From: Pseudomonadota bacterium
GTDB taxonomy: Bacteria; Bdellovibrionota; Bacteriovoracia; Bacteriovoracales; Bacteriovoracaceae
Assembly (NCBI GenBank): GCA_027487515.1
Contig: JAIYDL010000019.1
Span: forward strand, 124,001 to 188,000
Length of the DNA: 64,000 nt
Direction of reading: 5' to 3'
Made by a program: the position numbers and the translations under genes. Below are positions 52,215 through 61,107 of this stretch, in pieces. Below the pieces are notes generated by a model. The model ran no database searches. It saw only the letters and a list, made by a program, of their open reading frames with translations, and was not told where the DNA came from. Numbering within the stretch: the stretch's first letter is position 1; every line of letters starts with the position of its first letter.

Positions 52215-52228
52215 ACCTACCGGTAGGT
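52215..52228. promoter_or_regulatory. Perfect 14-bp palindrome, probable TetR operator
   Basis: ACCTACCGGTAGGT is its own reverse complement and sits between the divergent TetR and thiolase genes, just before the thiolase AAGGAAG ribosome-binding region. Confidence 0.75.
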
Positions 52229-52244
52229 TGTCAAAAGGAAGACC

Positions 52245-53510
52245 ATGAAAAAAGTCGCCATCATCGCCGGAACCAGAACACCCTTCGTGAAATCCATGGC
52301 CCAGTACCAAGGGGCCTCGAACCAGGACCTCCTGAGCGCGGCCGTGGCGGGCCTCATCGGCGCCACTCGCCTCCAGGGCAAGTGCCTCGGGGATGTGATC
52401 ACCGGTTCGGTGATGAACCATCCCCTGGACTGGAACCTCGCTCGCGAAGTCGTGCTCGGGTCAACGCTCGATCCCCAGACCCCAGGGCTCAACATCCAAC
52501 GGGCCTGTGGAACGGGGCTCGAGGCCGCGAACCTCGTGGCGCTTAAAATCGGGGCCGGGCAGATTGAGGTTGGAATCGCCGGAGGAACGGATACGAATTC
52601 GGATATTCCTCTCATCGGAGAAAGGAAGCTTACCCACTGGTTGATCAAGTTTCAACATGCGCGGTCGGTGGCCGAGAAACTGCGGGTGATCTCTTCGTTC
52701 TCTCCGGCCTTCTTGAAGCCCCTCCTCCCCACGGTGAAAGAGCCTCGCACGGGTCTCTCCATGGGTGAGCACTGTGAGCTCATGGTCAAAGAGTGGGGCA
52801 TCACCCGAGCGGCGCAAGATGAGCTGGCCCTGGCCTCTCACCAGAACGCGGCGGCGGCCTACGCCGCGGGCTTCTTCGACGATATGATTGTTCCCTTCCG
52901 AGGTCTTGGCCGAGACACCATTACCCGTGGCGATACGACCCTCGAGAAGCTCTCAAAGCTCCGACCGGCGTTCGATCCCTCGGCCCTCGGGTCTCTTACC
53001 GCCGGCAACTCCACACCTCTCACGGATGGCGCGTCCGCCGTTCTGTTGGCGAGTGAGGCGTGGGCACAGGCGCAGGGGTTGACTCCCATGGCCTACTTCC
53101 GAGACTGTGAGGTCAGTGCCGTCGACATCGTCGCCGGAGCAGGTCTCCTGATGGGACCGACTCTGGCCGTGTCTCGGCTCCTGGAGCGCAACGGTCTCAC
53201 GCTCGGGGACTTTGACTTCTACGAGATTCACGAAGCCTTCGCGGGCCAGGTCCTGTGCACCCTCAAGGCCTGGGAGGATCCGGACTACTGCCGGAACGTG
53301 CTTCACCGGGAGAGGCCTCTGGGAAGCATCGATCGCAGCAAGATGAACGTCAAGGGGGGAAGCCTTGCCCTCGGTCATCCCTTTGCTGCTACCGGGGGGC
53401 GGATCGTGGCCACCGCGGCGAAGATCCTCAAAGAAAAAGGGCAGGGCCGAGTTCTCATCTCGATCTGTACGGCCGGAGGCATGGGTGTTGCGGCGATCGT
53501 TGAGAGGTAG
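52245..53510 (+). CDS. Thiolase (acetyl-CoA acyltransferase, FadI/FadA type)
   Basis: A 421-residue degradative-type thiolase that cleaves 3-ketoacyl-CoA. The nucleophile is C88 (I-Q-R-A-C-G-T-G-L-E), the His is in N-V-K-G-G-S-L-A-L-G-H-P-F-A-A-T-G, and the second Cys is in I-C-T-A-G-G-M-G. The C-H-C set is complete. Length and the A-F-A-G-Q-V-L block resemble the beta subunit of fatty-acid oxidation complexes, but no fadB/fadJ partner is nearby. It is followed 3 bp later by a thioesterase gene. Confidence 0.9.
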   Translation: MKKVAIIAGTRTPFVKSMAQYQGASNQDLLSAAVAGLIGATRLQGKCLGDVITGSVMNHPLDWNLAREVVLGSTLDPQTPGLNIQRACGTGLEAANLVALKIGAGQIEVGIAGGTDTNSDIPLIGERKLTHWLIKFQHARSVAEKLRVISSFSPAFLKPLLPTVKEPRTGLSMGEHCELMVKEWGITRAAQDELALASHQNAAAAYAAGFFDDMIVPFRGLGRDTITRGDTTLEKLSKLRPAFDPSALGSLTAGNSTPLTDGASAVLLASEAWAQAQGLTPMAYFRDCEVSAVDIVAGAGLLMGPTLAVSRLLERNGLTLGDFDFYEIHEAFAGQVLCTLKAWEDPDYCRNVLHRERPLGSIDRSKMNVKGGSLALGHPFAATGGRIVATAAKILKEKGQGRVLISICTAGGMGVAAIVER

Positions 53511-53513
53511 TGC

Positions 53514-54035
53514 ATGCACATGATTCTGAGGACAATACTTATCTTCCTTCGGAAGAAGTTTCTCTCCAAAGCGAGCTTCAATGATCGTACCGTGGTCTCC
53601 ATGCGCGTGCTTCCGACGGACCTGGATATCCTCTGGCACGTGAATAACGGAGTCTATTTTTCCTACATGGATTTTGGCCGCTGGGATGCGATCTTCCGGA
53701 ACGGGGCCTACGATAAATCCCGGGCCCTGGGGTGGTACTCCGTGGTGGCCGGGGAGACCATAAAATTCAAGCGCTCACTGCAACTCTGGGATCGGTTTGA
53801 GCTTCATACGATGATCCGAGGTCACGATGAACGCTACTTCTTCATTCAGCAGCGGTTCTTTCGGGGTAAGGAACTCGTGGCCACGGGGCTGGTCAAGATC
53901 CGGTTCCTTCGACGCTCCGGCGGTACGGTTCCGACCCAAGAAGTGCTGGCCGCTTTTGGGGATGGTCACTCCCTCGAAGAGGTTCCTGAGCTTGGTCGGG
54001 ATTGGTTTGAGCTCGAGCGAAAGTACTTGGAGTAA
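53514..54035 (+). CDS. 4HBT-type acyl-CoA thioesterase
   Basis: A 173-residue hotdog thioesterase with the 4-hydroxybenzoyl-CoA thioesterase block D-L-D-I-L-W-H-V-N-N-G-V-Y-F-S-Y-M-D-F-G-R (catalytic Asp at about residue 36), preceded by a basic, hydrophobic N-terminus (I-L-R-T-I-L-I-F-L-R-K-K-F) that may touch the membrane. It shares a transcript with the thiolase. It is the third hotdog-fold gene in a 3.3-kb span. Confidence 0.85.
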   Translation: MHMILRTILIFLRKKFLSKASFNDRTVVSMRVLPTDLDILWHVNNGVYFSYMDFGRWDAIFRNGAYDKSRALGWYSVVAGETIKFKRSLQLWDRFELHTMIRGHDERYFFIQQRFFRGKELVATGLVKIRFLRRSGGTVPTQEVLAAFGDGHSLEEVPELGRDWFELERKYLE

Positions 54036-54140
54036 GGCACCTCTCCCCTAGGTCCGGCGGCCGAAGGGGAAGGTGAGTCGGAGTTGGTGATTCCTATGAC
54101 GGGCATCATCGAGGCCTTAACCATCGATGGATCGGTTTGA

Positions 54141-54186
54141 GAATTACCCAGGAGACGCAACACTCGTGCCCCGTCTCCTGGAATTC
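54141..54186. terminator. Strong hairpin between convergent genes
   Basis: CCAGGAGACG and CGTCTCCTGG pair around a 13-14 nt loop, and outer GAATT/AATTC extends the stem across a 2-nt bulge. No T-tract follows on either strand, so termination is not certain. Confidence 0.45.
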
Positions 54187-54206
54187 CTTAAACATCTGAC
54201 AAGAAA

Positions 54207-55829
54207 CTACTGAGGACAACCTTTTCCGATGTCTTGCTGGTATTTGAGTTCGCAGACCCTCTTCTTCGTATTTTGACCGAATTCCGTCATGAGTTCCATC
54301 AAACCGGCTTGGACCGTCATGTAGTCACCGACGACGTAGAAGGTGAGGTAAGCGTGATTTTTTTGAATCCCCGTTTTCTTGTAGTGGTCAAATGCAACCG
54401 CAATGCCATTGACGGCAGATCCCACATACTGCTGAAGGCTATACATCGGCGACTCTGTGTTTTGATCTGGTGAGAACGCTCCGACGTAGTAGGCTTCGCC
54501 ATTGGGTCCTAGGGGCGCAGACAGGATAACTGGTTGCGTGAAGTTGCATATCTGCGCCGGGAGAGTTCCCATGGGTGTGTTATCACAATCTGAGGCCACA
54601 ACGTGTCTGAAGAGTCCTGTCAGAGGGTTAAACACTAGAGTGGGGAAGATGTTGAGTTCGAGGTACGGTCTCTTCATGTACATGATGGAATAGAAGTTCA
54701 TTTGGAAAAAGTCCGCATCATCATAGACATGCTTAAAGCCCGGCGTTTCGACGGTCGGGAGTTTGGGGAAACTGAGAGGGGCCGAATTTGTGTTCGAAAG
54801 GTTGAGCGAGTTTTGGTAAGAAATGATGTTGGGATTCCCGCGGTAGCCAACGATCACTCTCTTAGAGAGTGTTTGGTCGAAAGCAGTCAAGGCCGTATTA
54901 ATGGCACGGCCTTCTGTCGCCATGCCTTGAGACGAGGTCTCGCCCGGACGTAACCAGTACGCAGGCGAAACAGTACTTTCAATCATGCCGGGAAAACTCT
55001 TGAAGTAATTAATCTGGGTATCACTCGTCGAGCTGGGGTGTTGCGGATTGCGTGAACAAAACTTTTGAGCTCCACTTTCGTGAACTTTAAAGACGTAGAA
55101 ATAGTTCCAGTTTTGGTCTGCTCGATACTTGGCGTTGTAGCTCACACCTTCCTGATCAACACAGTACGTGTTGTCTCCATTGATGATGGCGTTGGCCTCG
55201 GCCTCAGAAAAGAGAGCGTTGTCCGCGTTACCCGCTTCCGTAGGATTCAAACCCTCATTCTGCCAGTTGAACGTGTAGGCGGTCTGAAAATCGGTCCCAA
55301 TGTTCTGGTCAAGGATCTGATACCCCTTATAGGCCAGGTAATTGATGGCGCCGCCGTGGCTCCTCGTTGTGCCGATTACAATGTCTTGATTGCCGAAAGA
55401 GGCGTCCCCAGAATTGGTCCCTGGGACGTGAAACGCAGGGTAGCTAGCAGCGCTTAAGCTCAGAGGCACCTTGGCCGATTCATACGGCGCCGAAGCTCCC
55501 GTGACAGTGATGCGTAACTCTTGAGTCAACAAAGACAGAGAGGCCGGAATTTCCGCATTGATCCATCCCGGACCACAGGTTTGCGTGAGGACAGTGGCGA
55601 GCTTCGCTGGATAAATGGGATCCCCGTGATAGTAGTTCACTTCACAGACTCCCGGTGATTTTTCGAAGCCCGAGCCAAAGGCCCAGAGACACTGCTTATT
55701 CCCACACCCTTGAGCTGTCGTGAAGATACCGGAATTCGTAATCACGGCACTCACCGGCGGAGTCTGAGCAAAAGAGGAGAGAGGGATTAATACAGTAACG
55801 ACTGCGGTTAAATACAAGGAACGTTTCAT
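54207..55829 (-). CDS. Large exported protein, no recognised family
   Basis: A 540-residue secreted protein with a signal peptide (cleavage after S-F-A-Q near residue 22) and a TAGGAGAC ribosome-binding site. The N-terminal 110 residues (L-W-A-F-G-S-G-F-E-K...I-N-A-E-I-P-A-S-L) have the look of an IPT/TIG Ig-like domain. The rest is Tyr/Asn/Thr/Ser-rich with several cysteines (C-S-R-N, S-D-C-D-N, Q-I-C-N-F, C-E-L-K, K-G-C-P). Composition is more AT-rich and codon use looser than its neighbours, suggesting transfer or relaxed selection. Function is unknown. Confidence 0.75.
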   Translation of the reverse strand: MKRSLYLTAVVTVLIPLSSFAQTPPVSAVITNSGIFTTAQGCGNKQCLWAFGSGFEKSPGVCEVNYYHGDPIYPAKLATVLTQTCGPGWINAEIPASLSLLTQELRITVTGASAPYESAKVPLSLSAASYPAFHVPGTNSGDASFGNQDIVIGTTRSHGGAINYLAYKGYQILDQNIGTDFQTAYTFNWQNEGLNPTEAGNADNALFSEAEANAIINGDNTYCVDQEGVSYNAKYRADQNWNYFYVFKVHESGAQKFCSRNPQHPSSTSDTQINYFKSFPGMIESTVSPAYWLRPGETSSQGMATEGRAINTALTAFDQTLSKRVIVGYRGNPNIISYQNSLNLSNTNSAPLSFPKLPTVETPGFKHVYDDADFFQMNFYSIMYMKRPYLELNIFPTLVFNPLTGLFRHVVASDCDNTPMGTLPAQICNFTQPVILSAPLGPNGEAYYVGAFSPDQNTESPMYSLQQYVGSAVNGIAVAFDHYKKTGIQKNHAYLTFYVVGDYMTVQAGLMELMTEFGQNTKKRVCELKYQQDIGKGCPQ

Positions 55830-56082
55830 TGAGAGTCTCCTAAATCTTGGTTCTTCTTGAGGCCAAACGGTTTGAGTTATCTTTATTTAACGTAAATTCC
55901 TACGGCGAACTGGTCACAACGAGTCGAGCTACTGGGAAGGACGGCACGGACTCTTGACGCCGTAACTCTCAACCCTTCACCTTCGTGCCTTGAGGGTGTG
56001 AGTTCAGTCGGCGTAGCTAAGCGGAGTTCTTCTTGTCGACAATGAATCCCAGAACTTTAGAACCAATGTCTTGGGAGGTTCG
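55830..56082. other. AT-rich non-coding stretch upstream of the orphan secreted protein
   Basis: A 253-bp region with no credible gene. It should hold the promoter of the 54207-55829 gene; a CAAAC/GTTTG imperfect palindrome lies near 55866. No clear -35/-10 pair could be fixed. Confidence 0.4.
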
Positions 56083-56988
56083 TTATTGGGAAAATATCTC
56101 TCGGGCGACCTTGAACGTATTGGCGTAGGCCTCAACGGTGAGATCGATGGGACTGGCGTAGCCTCCGCCGATCGCTAAGGCGACCGGAGTTCCTCGGGCA
56201 TACTTAAGGACTCGGCGGTCCCGGGCCCGGAGGCCTTCGAAGGTCAGGTGGAACGTTCCGAGGAGATCCTCTCGCAAGTTGTCCACTCCGGCCTGATAGA
56301 AAATGATCTCCGGCTCGAAGGTGATCGACCGGAGCGCACCTTCTAGCGCCTCCAGATAGGCCTCGTCCGTTGTCCCCTCGGGAAGGGCCACATCGAGGTG
56401 CGAGGGAACCTTCCGGAACGGGTAGTTCCTCTCCCCGTGAAGGCTCAGGATAAAAACGTCCTCCCGGTGCCCGAGGATCGAGCTATTGCCATTTCCCTGG
56501 TGAACGTCCAGGTCGATGATGAGAATCCGCTTCACTCTTCCGAGGTCCAGGAGTCTGAGGGCCGCGACGGCGAAGTCGTTGAAGACGCAGTAGCCTTCTC
56601 CGCGGTCTGCGTGCGCATGGTGGGTTCCGCCGGCCAGGAGTGCCGAGAAGCCGTCCTTCAACGCGTGGTCTGTCGCCGCGATGAAGCCACCGACCGAGGT
56701 GAGGGAGCGCTCGAGGAGCTGCGGTGACCAGGTGAGACCGATGGGGCGCAGCTCTTTCTCGGGGAGCGTGTGATTCCGGAGACCCTCGACGTAGCGGCGG
56801 TCATGGGCCCGGAGGAGGTCGACGTCACTGGCGGGCGTCGCCGGCACGAGCTGCTCAAGCTTTACGACGCTGTCCCGAAGAAGTTTTTCCCTCAACAGGC
56901 GGTACTTCTCCATCGGGAATCGATGGCCCGGTGGCAGCGGCACATCGACGTGATCGGTGGTAAAAAAAGTCAGGGAGGGCCAGGACAT
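56083..56988 (-). CDS. Histone-deacetylase-family (class IV-like) zinc amidohydrolase
   Basis: A 301-residue arginase/deacetylase-fold enzyme. Zinc and active-site residues are in G-T-H-H-A-H-A-D-R-G-E-G-Y-C-V-F-N-D and D-L-D-V-H-Q-G-N-G, with a later G-G-G-Y-A. Bacterial members deacetylate acetoin utilisation proteins, polyamines or unknown amides. The ATG at 56988 was preferred over upstream codons that overlap the divergent methyltransferase; its ribosome-binding site is weak. The pair start 51 bp apart and may share control. Confidence 0.9.
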   Translation of the reverse strand: MSWPSLTFFTTDHVDVPLPPGHRFPMEKYRLLREKLLRDSVVKLEQLVPATPASDVDLLRAHDRRYVEGLRNHTLPEKELRPIGLTWSPQLLERSLTSVGGFIAATDHALKDGFSALLAGGTHHAHADRGEGYCVFNDFAVAALRLLDLGRVKRILIIDLDVHQGNGNSSILGHREDVFILSLHGERNYPFRKVPSHLDVALPEGTTDEAYLEALEGALRSITFEPEIIFYQAGVDNLREDLLGTFHLTFEGLRARDRRVLKYARGTPVALAIGGGYASPIDLTVEAYANTFKVAREIFSQ

Positions 56989-57039
56989 CCCGGCATTAGA
57001 AACAAATGTTCTGCGCCGGTCAAGGAGATCCGTGCTAGC

Positions 57040-57714
57040 ATGAGTGCGATGAAATTTTTGTCTGTGAAATATCCAACGCTCACGCGGTCCCGGAAGATCG
57101 GCGAGAAGGTCTTCGTCGTCGAAGCGATCCGCGACCTGGATGAGGCGATCGATCTTCTCTGCGCGGCGTTGACTCCCGAGGAGCAGCGGGATCCTTTTGC
57201 CGAAGACCTGTGCCCGTACTTTGGTATCCTCTGGCCCGCGTCCGAGGGCTTGGCCTTGTATCTGGCGGCCCACCCGGAGGTGGTGCGTGGGAAGCGGGTG
57301 CTCGAACTTGGGGCGGGTCTCGGTCTTCCCTCCCTGGTGGCGGCCCATCTCGGGGGAGAGGTTCTGGCCACGGACTTCCATCCAGACGCAGAGTCGTATT
57401 TTCTTCGGAACTGTCGGCATTCATCCGTTACTGCTGGGTACCGACGCCTTAACTGGCGGTCAGAGAACCTCGAGGGTGAAACCTTTGACGTGGTCTTAGG
57501 GTCTGACGTGCTTTATGAGTCGAAGCACCCTCTTGAGGTCGCACGGGGTCTCATCGCTTTTGCTCGGGCCGGGGGGGAAATTATCCTGAGTGACCCAGGG
57601 AGGGCCTACGTTCAACCGTTTCTCGCGGCGATGCGAGCAGAGGGATTCGAGGAAGAGATGTCCCTCATCACTGTGGATCAGAAGGACATCGCCGTATTCC
57701 GATTTCGGGTCTAG
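57040..57714 (+). CDS. METTL/lysine-methyltransferase-like SAM enzyme
   Basis: A 224-residue methyltransferase. The SAM loop is V-L-E-L-G-A-G-L-G-L-P-S near residues 90-101, then V-L-A-T-D-F-H-P-D and the post-motif D-V-V-L-G-S-D-V-L-Y-E. The layout (short N-part with I-L-W-P-A-S-E-G-L-A, then Rossmann core) is that of the FAM86/METTL21-23 group of protein methyltransferases. Its substrate is unknown. The start at 57040 has a GGAG box about 12 nt upstream. Confidence 0.8.
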   Translation: MSAMKFLSVKYPTLTRSRKIGEKVFVVEAIRDLDEAIDLLCAALTPEEQRDPFAEDLCPYFGILWPASEGLALYLAAHPEVVRGKRVLELGAGLGLPSLVAAHLGGEVLATDFHPDAESYFLRNCRHSSVTAGYRRLNWRSENLEGETFDVVLGSDVLYESKHPLEVARGLIAFARAGGEIILSDPGRAYVQPFLAAMRAEGFEEEMSLITVDQKDIAVFRFRV

Positions 57715-57719
57715 GGCGC

Positions 57720-57788
57720 TTACTGAAGGTACTGGGTGAGGATGTAGAGACCAACTGCCATCATTCCTACCGTGAACTTAAAAACCAT
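57720..57788 (-). CDS. 22-residue single-helix membrane peptide (candidate small gene)
   Basis: The ATG at 57788 follows GGAGGAG by 2 nt, an unusually strong match. The product starts M-V-F-K-F-T-V-G-M-M-A-V-G-L-Y-I and ends Q-Y-L-Q, i.e. one hydrophobic helix. It is on the opposite strand to the methyltransferase and 5 bp after its stop. The strong ribosome-binding site and helix argue for a real small protein, but length gives little statistical support. Confidence 0.4.
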   Translation of the reverse strand: MVFKFTVGMMAVGLYILTQYLQ

Positions 57789-57891
57789 TTCTCCTCCTTG
57801 AGAAACTCTGGACTCAGCCTAGATTCTAGCCCTAAGTCTCATGCTCTTCCAACAGGAAAAAAACCGAGTGTTTTAGGGGCCCGGAAGTCAG

Positions 57892-58476
57892 TTAGTACTT
57901 CACCGCACATCCGTAGGCCTTGGTCGTCGCGGTCGAGACCGGCTTTCCTTCCAGGACCTCGTCGAGGGCCTGGGCCACGAAGTTCTTCGCACCTTTCACG
58001 GCCGACCAATCCAGGTTGGACCTGTCGTCGATGGCACCCTGGTAGGCGACGAGGCCGTCTCGGCCAATGACAAACATGTGCGGGGTGGTCTTGGCGGCGT
58101 AGAGTTGACCCACTTTGCCCGCCGGATCCAAGAGGACATCGGAGGCGGCTGAGCGGTTGGAGGCCTTCTCAGCTTTTGCAGCACTTTGATCCACGTGGCC
58201 CTGCTTCCCCGGAGCAGATGAAATGACCGAGAGCCAAACGACGCCTTTGTCCGTGTATTTTTTCTGGAGAGTTTGCATGTTCTCCGTACCGTAGTGTTTC
58301 TTGACGAAAGGGCACCCGTGGTTAAGCCATTCGAGGACGACGATTTTCCCCTTCAGGCCTGAGAGTTTGACTTCTTTTTCGAGACCCGGAAGGGTGAAAT
58401 CCGGGGCCGGGCTTCCGGTCTCAACTGCGAACGCCGAAAGGCTGACAAGGACCAAGCTAAAAATCAATTGCTTCAT
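57892..58476 (-). CDS. Exported AhpC/TSA-type redoxin
   Basis: A 194-residue thioredoxin-fold protein. The ATG at 58476, behind AAGGAGTC, gives a signal peptide (residues 1-17, ending A-F-A). The redoxin core has P-A-P-D-F-T-L-P-G and a single N-terminal cysteine in L-N-H-G-C-P-F-V-K-K, then T-T-P-H-M-F-V-I, the cis-Pro segment. A C-terminal Cys (Y-G-C-A-V-K-Y) may act as resolving partner. It probably reduces peroxides or thiols in the periplasm. It is monocistronic. Confidence 0.85.
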   Translation of the reverse strand: MKQLIFSLVLVSLSAFAVETGSPAPDFTLPGLEKEVKLSGLKGKIVVLEWLNHGCPFVKKHYGTENMQTLQKKYTDKGVVWLSVISSAPGKQGHVDQSAAKAEKASNRSAASDVLLDPAGKVGQLYAAKTTPHMFVIGRDGLVAYQGAIDDRSNLDWSAVKGAKNFVAQALDEVLEGKPVSTATTKAYGCAVKY

Positions 58477-58716
58477 GGAAGACTCCTTCGAGGGTGATGG
58501 ATTGAGTGCCAACTTCTGGTGATCCGGTAGCGAAAACTCTGACTGGCTCTTGCCTGTTATTGTTCACTGGATCTGAGTGAAGGTAAAGAGGGTGGTTCAA
58601 ACTTGGTGAGTCACTGACTGCGCAACTCCGCGTTATTAGCCACTTTTTGCGGCCTATCCGCTGCTTTTCAGTTATAGTAGAGAGATATTTTTGGATCAGC
58701 TCCAGAGGAGACTTAC

Positions 58717-59457
58717 GTGGGACGCAAATGGAATAACATTAAGATGAAAAAAGCTGCGCAGGACAAGGCGCGCTCGCAGAGCTACACCAAAGTCCTGCGC
58801 GAAATTTTGATGGCGGTGAAAAACGCTGGCCACGCGGAAGTCGAAGCGAACTTCGCCCTAAAAATCGCACTCCAGAAGGCGAAGGACAACAACGTTCCCC
58901 GGGACAACGTCGATAAAGCGATCAAGAAAGGTCTGGGCCAAGACGGGGCCGTGATGGAAGAGATCAACTACGAGGGCTACGGGCTTGACGGCGTCGCCGT
59001 GTTCATCGAAACCGCAACCGACAATCCGACGCGGACTGTGAGTAACGTGCGCTCCTACTTTAATAAGTACGGTGGGGCCCTGGGAACTCCTGGGTGCCTG
59101 CAGTTCGTGTTCGAGCGGAAGGCCCTGTTCACGATCAAAGAAGAGGACATGAATAAGCTCTCCACCGATGACCTCATGATGGAGCTGATCGATTTTAACA
59201 TCGACGACGTCGAGCTCGAGGACGGCTTCGTCACCGTCAAGGCGCCGACGGATGCGTACCACGACATCTATAAAAAGCTTGATGCCCTGAAGCTCAAGAT
59301 CGAGGATTCGGGCCTTGAACGGCTCCCACTAAATACGAAAGAAGTCTCGAAAGAGAGCTTCGAAAAAATTCAAAAACTCATCGATGTTCTGGAAGGCGAC
59401 GACGACGTCACGAAGGTTTATCATAACCTTGAGTGGAACGAGGCCTTCGCCGAGTAA
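58717..59457 (+). CDS. yebC: YebC/PmpR-family protein
   Basis: A 246-residue protein of the usual YebC length, starting at a GTG behind AGAGGAG. The N-terminus M-G-R-K-W-N-N-I-K lacks the canonical G-H-S-K-W, as in the YebC-II branch. V-P-R-D-N-V-D-K-A-I-K-K-G and Y-E-G-Y-G-L-D-G-V-A are conserved. Members act as transcription regulators or help ribosomes through proline stretches. A GC hairpin follows, then the FabH-type gene. Confidence 0.9.
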   Translation: MGRKWNNIKMKKAAQDKARSQSYTKVLREILMAVKNAGHAEVEANFALKIALQKAKDNNVPRDNVDKAIKKGLGQDGAVMEEINYEGYGLDGVAVFIETATDNPTRTVSNVRSYFNKYGGALGTPGCLQFVFERKALFTIKEEDMNKLSTDDLMMELIDFNIDDVELEDGFVTVKAPTDAYHDIYKKLDALKLKIEDSGLERLPLNTKEVSKESFEKIQKLIDVLEGDDDVTKVYHNLEWNEAFAE

Positions 59458-59466
59458 TACCCTAGC

Positions 59467-59484
59467 GGGCCCCTGGAGGGGCCC
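59467..59484. terminator. GC hairpin after yebC
   Basis: GGGCCCCT/AGGGGCCC stem with a 2-base loop and no T-tract. It may weaken read-through from yebC to the FabH-type gene. Confidence 0.35.
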
Positions 59485-59509
59485 ACCCACAACAGCAAAG
59501 GACTGCTCC

Positions 59510-60520
59510 ATGTTTAATTCGGAAATCATCGGTCACGGGATGTACGTCCCGCCCCGCGTAGTCACGAACCACGATCTCGAAAAACTGATGGAGACCTCCC
59601 ACGACTGGATCGTCCAGCGCTCGGGCATCGAGGAGCGCCGGTGGGTGGCCCCCGACGTCACGACGACAGACCTCGGGCTTGAGGCGGCGCAAGCGGCCAT
59701 TGCCAACGCTGGGATCGAGAAGAGCGAGATCGACTGCCTCATCTTCGCTCACATTTCGCCGGACCACGATTTCCCGGGCAATGCTTGCTTCCTCCAACCC
59801 AAACTAGGCCTGACCGGTATCCCCGCTATCGATGTTCGTCAGCAATGCTCAGGTTTCATCTACGCCATGAGCATCGCCGACGCCTTCATTAAGTCCGGGC
59901 AGTATCGGACCATCCTCGTGGTGGGTGCGGAGATCCACTCGAAGGGCCTTGACGTTACGACCCGCGGTCGCGACGTAGCGGTCCTCTTCGGTGACGGGGC
60001 CGGTGCCATCGTCATGCGCCGGGCGGACGTGACGGACCGGAGGCGCGACTCCCACGTCTTTTCCACCCACCTCTTCGCCGAAGGCCAGAACGCCAAAGAG
60101 CTTTGGATCGAGGCCCCAGGGATGGCCCTCGGACCGAGTCGCATGAATCACGAAATGATCGATGAGCTGAAACATTTTCCGTTCATGAACGGCAAAAAAG
60201 TCTTCGCCAACGCTGTGAAGCGGCTCTGCGAGGCCACCCATCTTGCCCTGAAGGCCAACGAACTGACCCTCGAAGACATCGACCTCTTCCTCTTTCACCA
60301 GGCGAACATGCGGATCAATCAAATGGTGGCCAATGAACTTAAGATTCCCGAGGAGAAGGTTTTTAACACCATCCAAAAATACGGCAACACCACGGCGGCC
60401 ACGATCCCGATCGGGATGGCGGAGGCGGTGAAGGCGGGGAAACTCAAGAAAGGAAGTTTGGTGGCGAGCGCCGTCTTTGGGTCGGGCTTCACCTGGGCTA
60501 GTGCCATCTACCGCTGGTAG
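59510..60520 (+). CDS. 3-oxoacyl-ACP synthase III (FabH-type)
   Basis: A 336-residue condensing enzyme with a full triad C113 (R-Q-Q-C-S-G-F), H263 (L-F-H-Q-A-N) and N293 (Y-G-N-T-T-A-A). It starts type II fatty-acid synthesis or makes a branched or specialised 3-ketoacyl product. It is a lone gene with no fab cluster, so it may be a second copy with its own substrate. The ATG at 59510 gives the usual start (I-I-G-H-G-M-Y-V-P); the ribosome-binding site is weak. Confidence 0.9.
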   Translation: MFNSEIIGHGMYVPPRVVTNHDLEKLMETSHDWIVQRSGIEERRWVAPDVTTTDLGLEAAQAAIANAGIEKSEIDCLIFAHISPDHDFPGNACFLQPKLGLTGIPAIDVRQQCSGFIYAMSIADAFIKSGQYRTILVVGAEIHSKGLDVTTRGRDVAVLFGDGAGAIVMRRADVTDRRRDSHVFSTHLFAEGQNAKELWIEAPGMALGPSRMNHEMIDELKHFPFMNGKKVFANAVKRLCEATHLALKANELTLEDIDLFLFHQANMRINQMVANELKIPEEKVFNTIQKYGNTTAATIPIGMAEAVKAGKLKKGSLVASAVFGSGFTWASAIYRW

Positions 60521-60648
60521 CAGCGAGTCCGTGGCATCAGCGAGTGATTTGCTGGTGGGCCAACCCTCTGCCTGACCGAAAAAACGAAGGCCTACAAAAT
60601 GATTTTTTCGTGCCTAAAATGATCCCCAATCAATTAGAATAAACTCTA

Positions 60649-61107
60649 ATGAATGGTTTAAGAGACTTGTTAAAGAAATGGAGATCACGGCCGACGTCGA
60701 TGAAGGTGCTCCTCTACGTTCCGGGCATCATTCAATTGACTCTCATTCCTGCCCTTATGTTTTTGTTTCAAACAAATCAGATGGGTTTTTTATCAAATTT
60801 TTCACTCTATTCAAATTATGCTCATGGAAACTCGAAACGGACTGTTGCCCTGGTTCTCAAATCTCCGCGGAATGAAAACTGCAACCTCTTCGATGAGTAC
60901 AAGGCCAGCAGCATCCTCAAGATTCAGAACGAACTAAACACCATGCAGCGGAACTATACGTTCCGGATGAACGAGAAACTCAGTCGAGAAATTTCTAAGT
61001 TGACCCCGTGCTTCGTCGTCATACTCAATCTCGTCAGATTCAATAAGCTAGACTACGTATCGACGCACAAGATTGAAAGTTCAACGATTCTTTGGAAGTC
61101 TGAATGA
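60649..61107 (+). CDS. Single-pass membrane-anchored protein, function unknown
   Basis: A 152-residue protein with one membrane helix (about 20-42, L-L-Y-V-P-G-I-I-Q-L-T-L-I-P-A-L-M-F-L-F) after a basic cytoplasmic end. The outside part has two cysteines and is charged. It is clearly more AT-rich than its surroundings and has no clear ribosome-binding site. The ATGA overlap with the next gene makes a two-gene unit. No family is recognised. Confidence 0.55.
   Translation: MNGLRDLLKKWRSRPTSMKVLLYVPGIIQLTLIPALMFLFQTNQMGFLSNFSLYSNYAHGNSKRTVALVLKSPRNENCNLFDEYKASSILKIQNELNTMQRNYTFRMNEKLSREISKLTPCFVVILNLVRFNKLDYVSTHKIESSTILWKSE

Noticed and set aside
56770..57039. N-terminal extension of the methyltransferase frame from a GTG at 56770
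   Set aside because: It overlaps the start of the divergent deacetylase gene and has no domain character; the ATG at 57040 fits the family.
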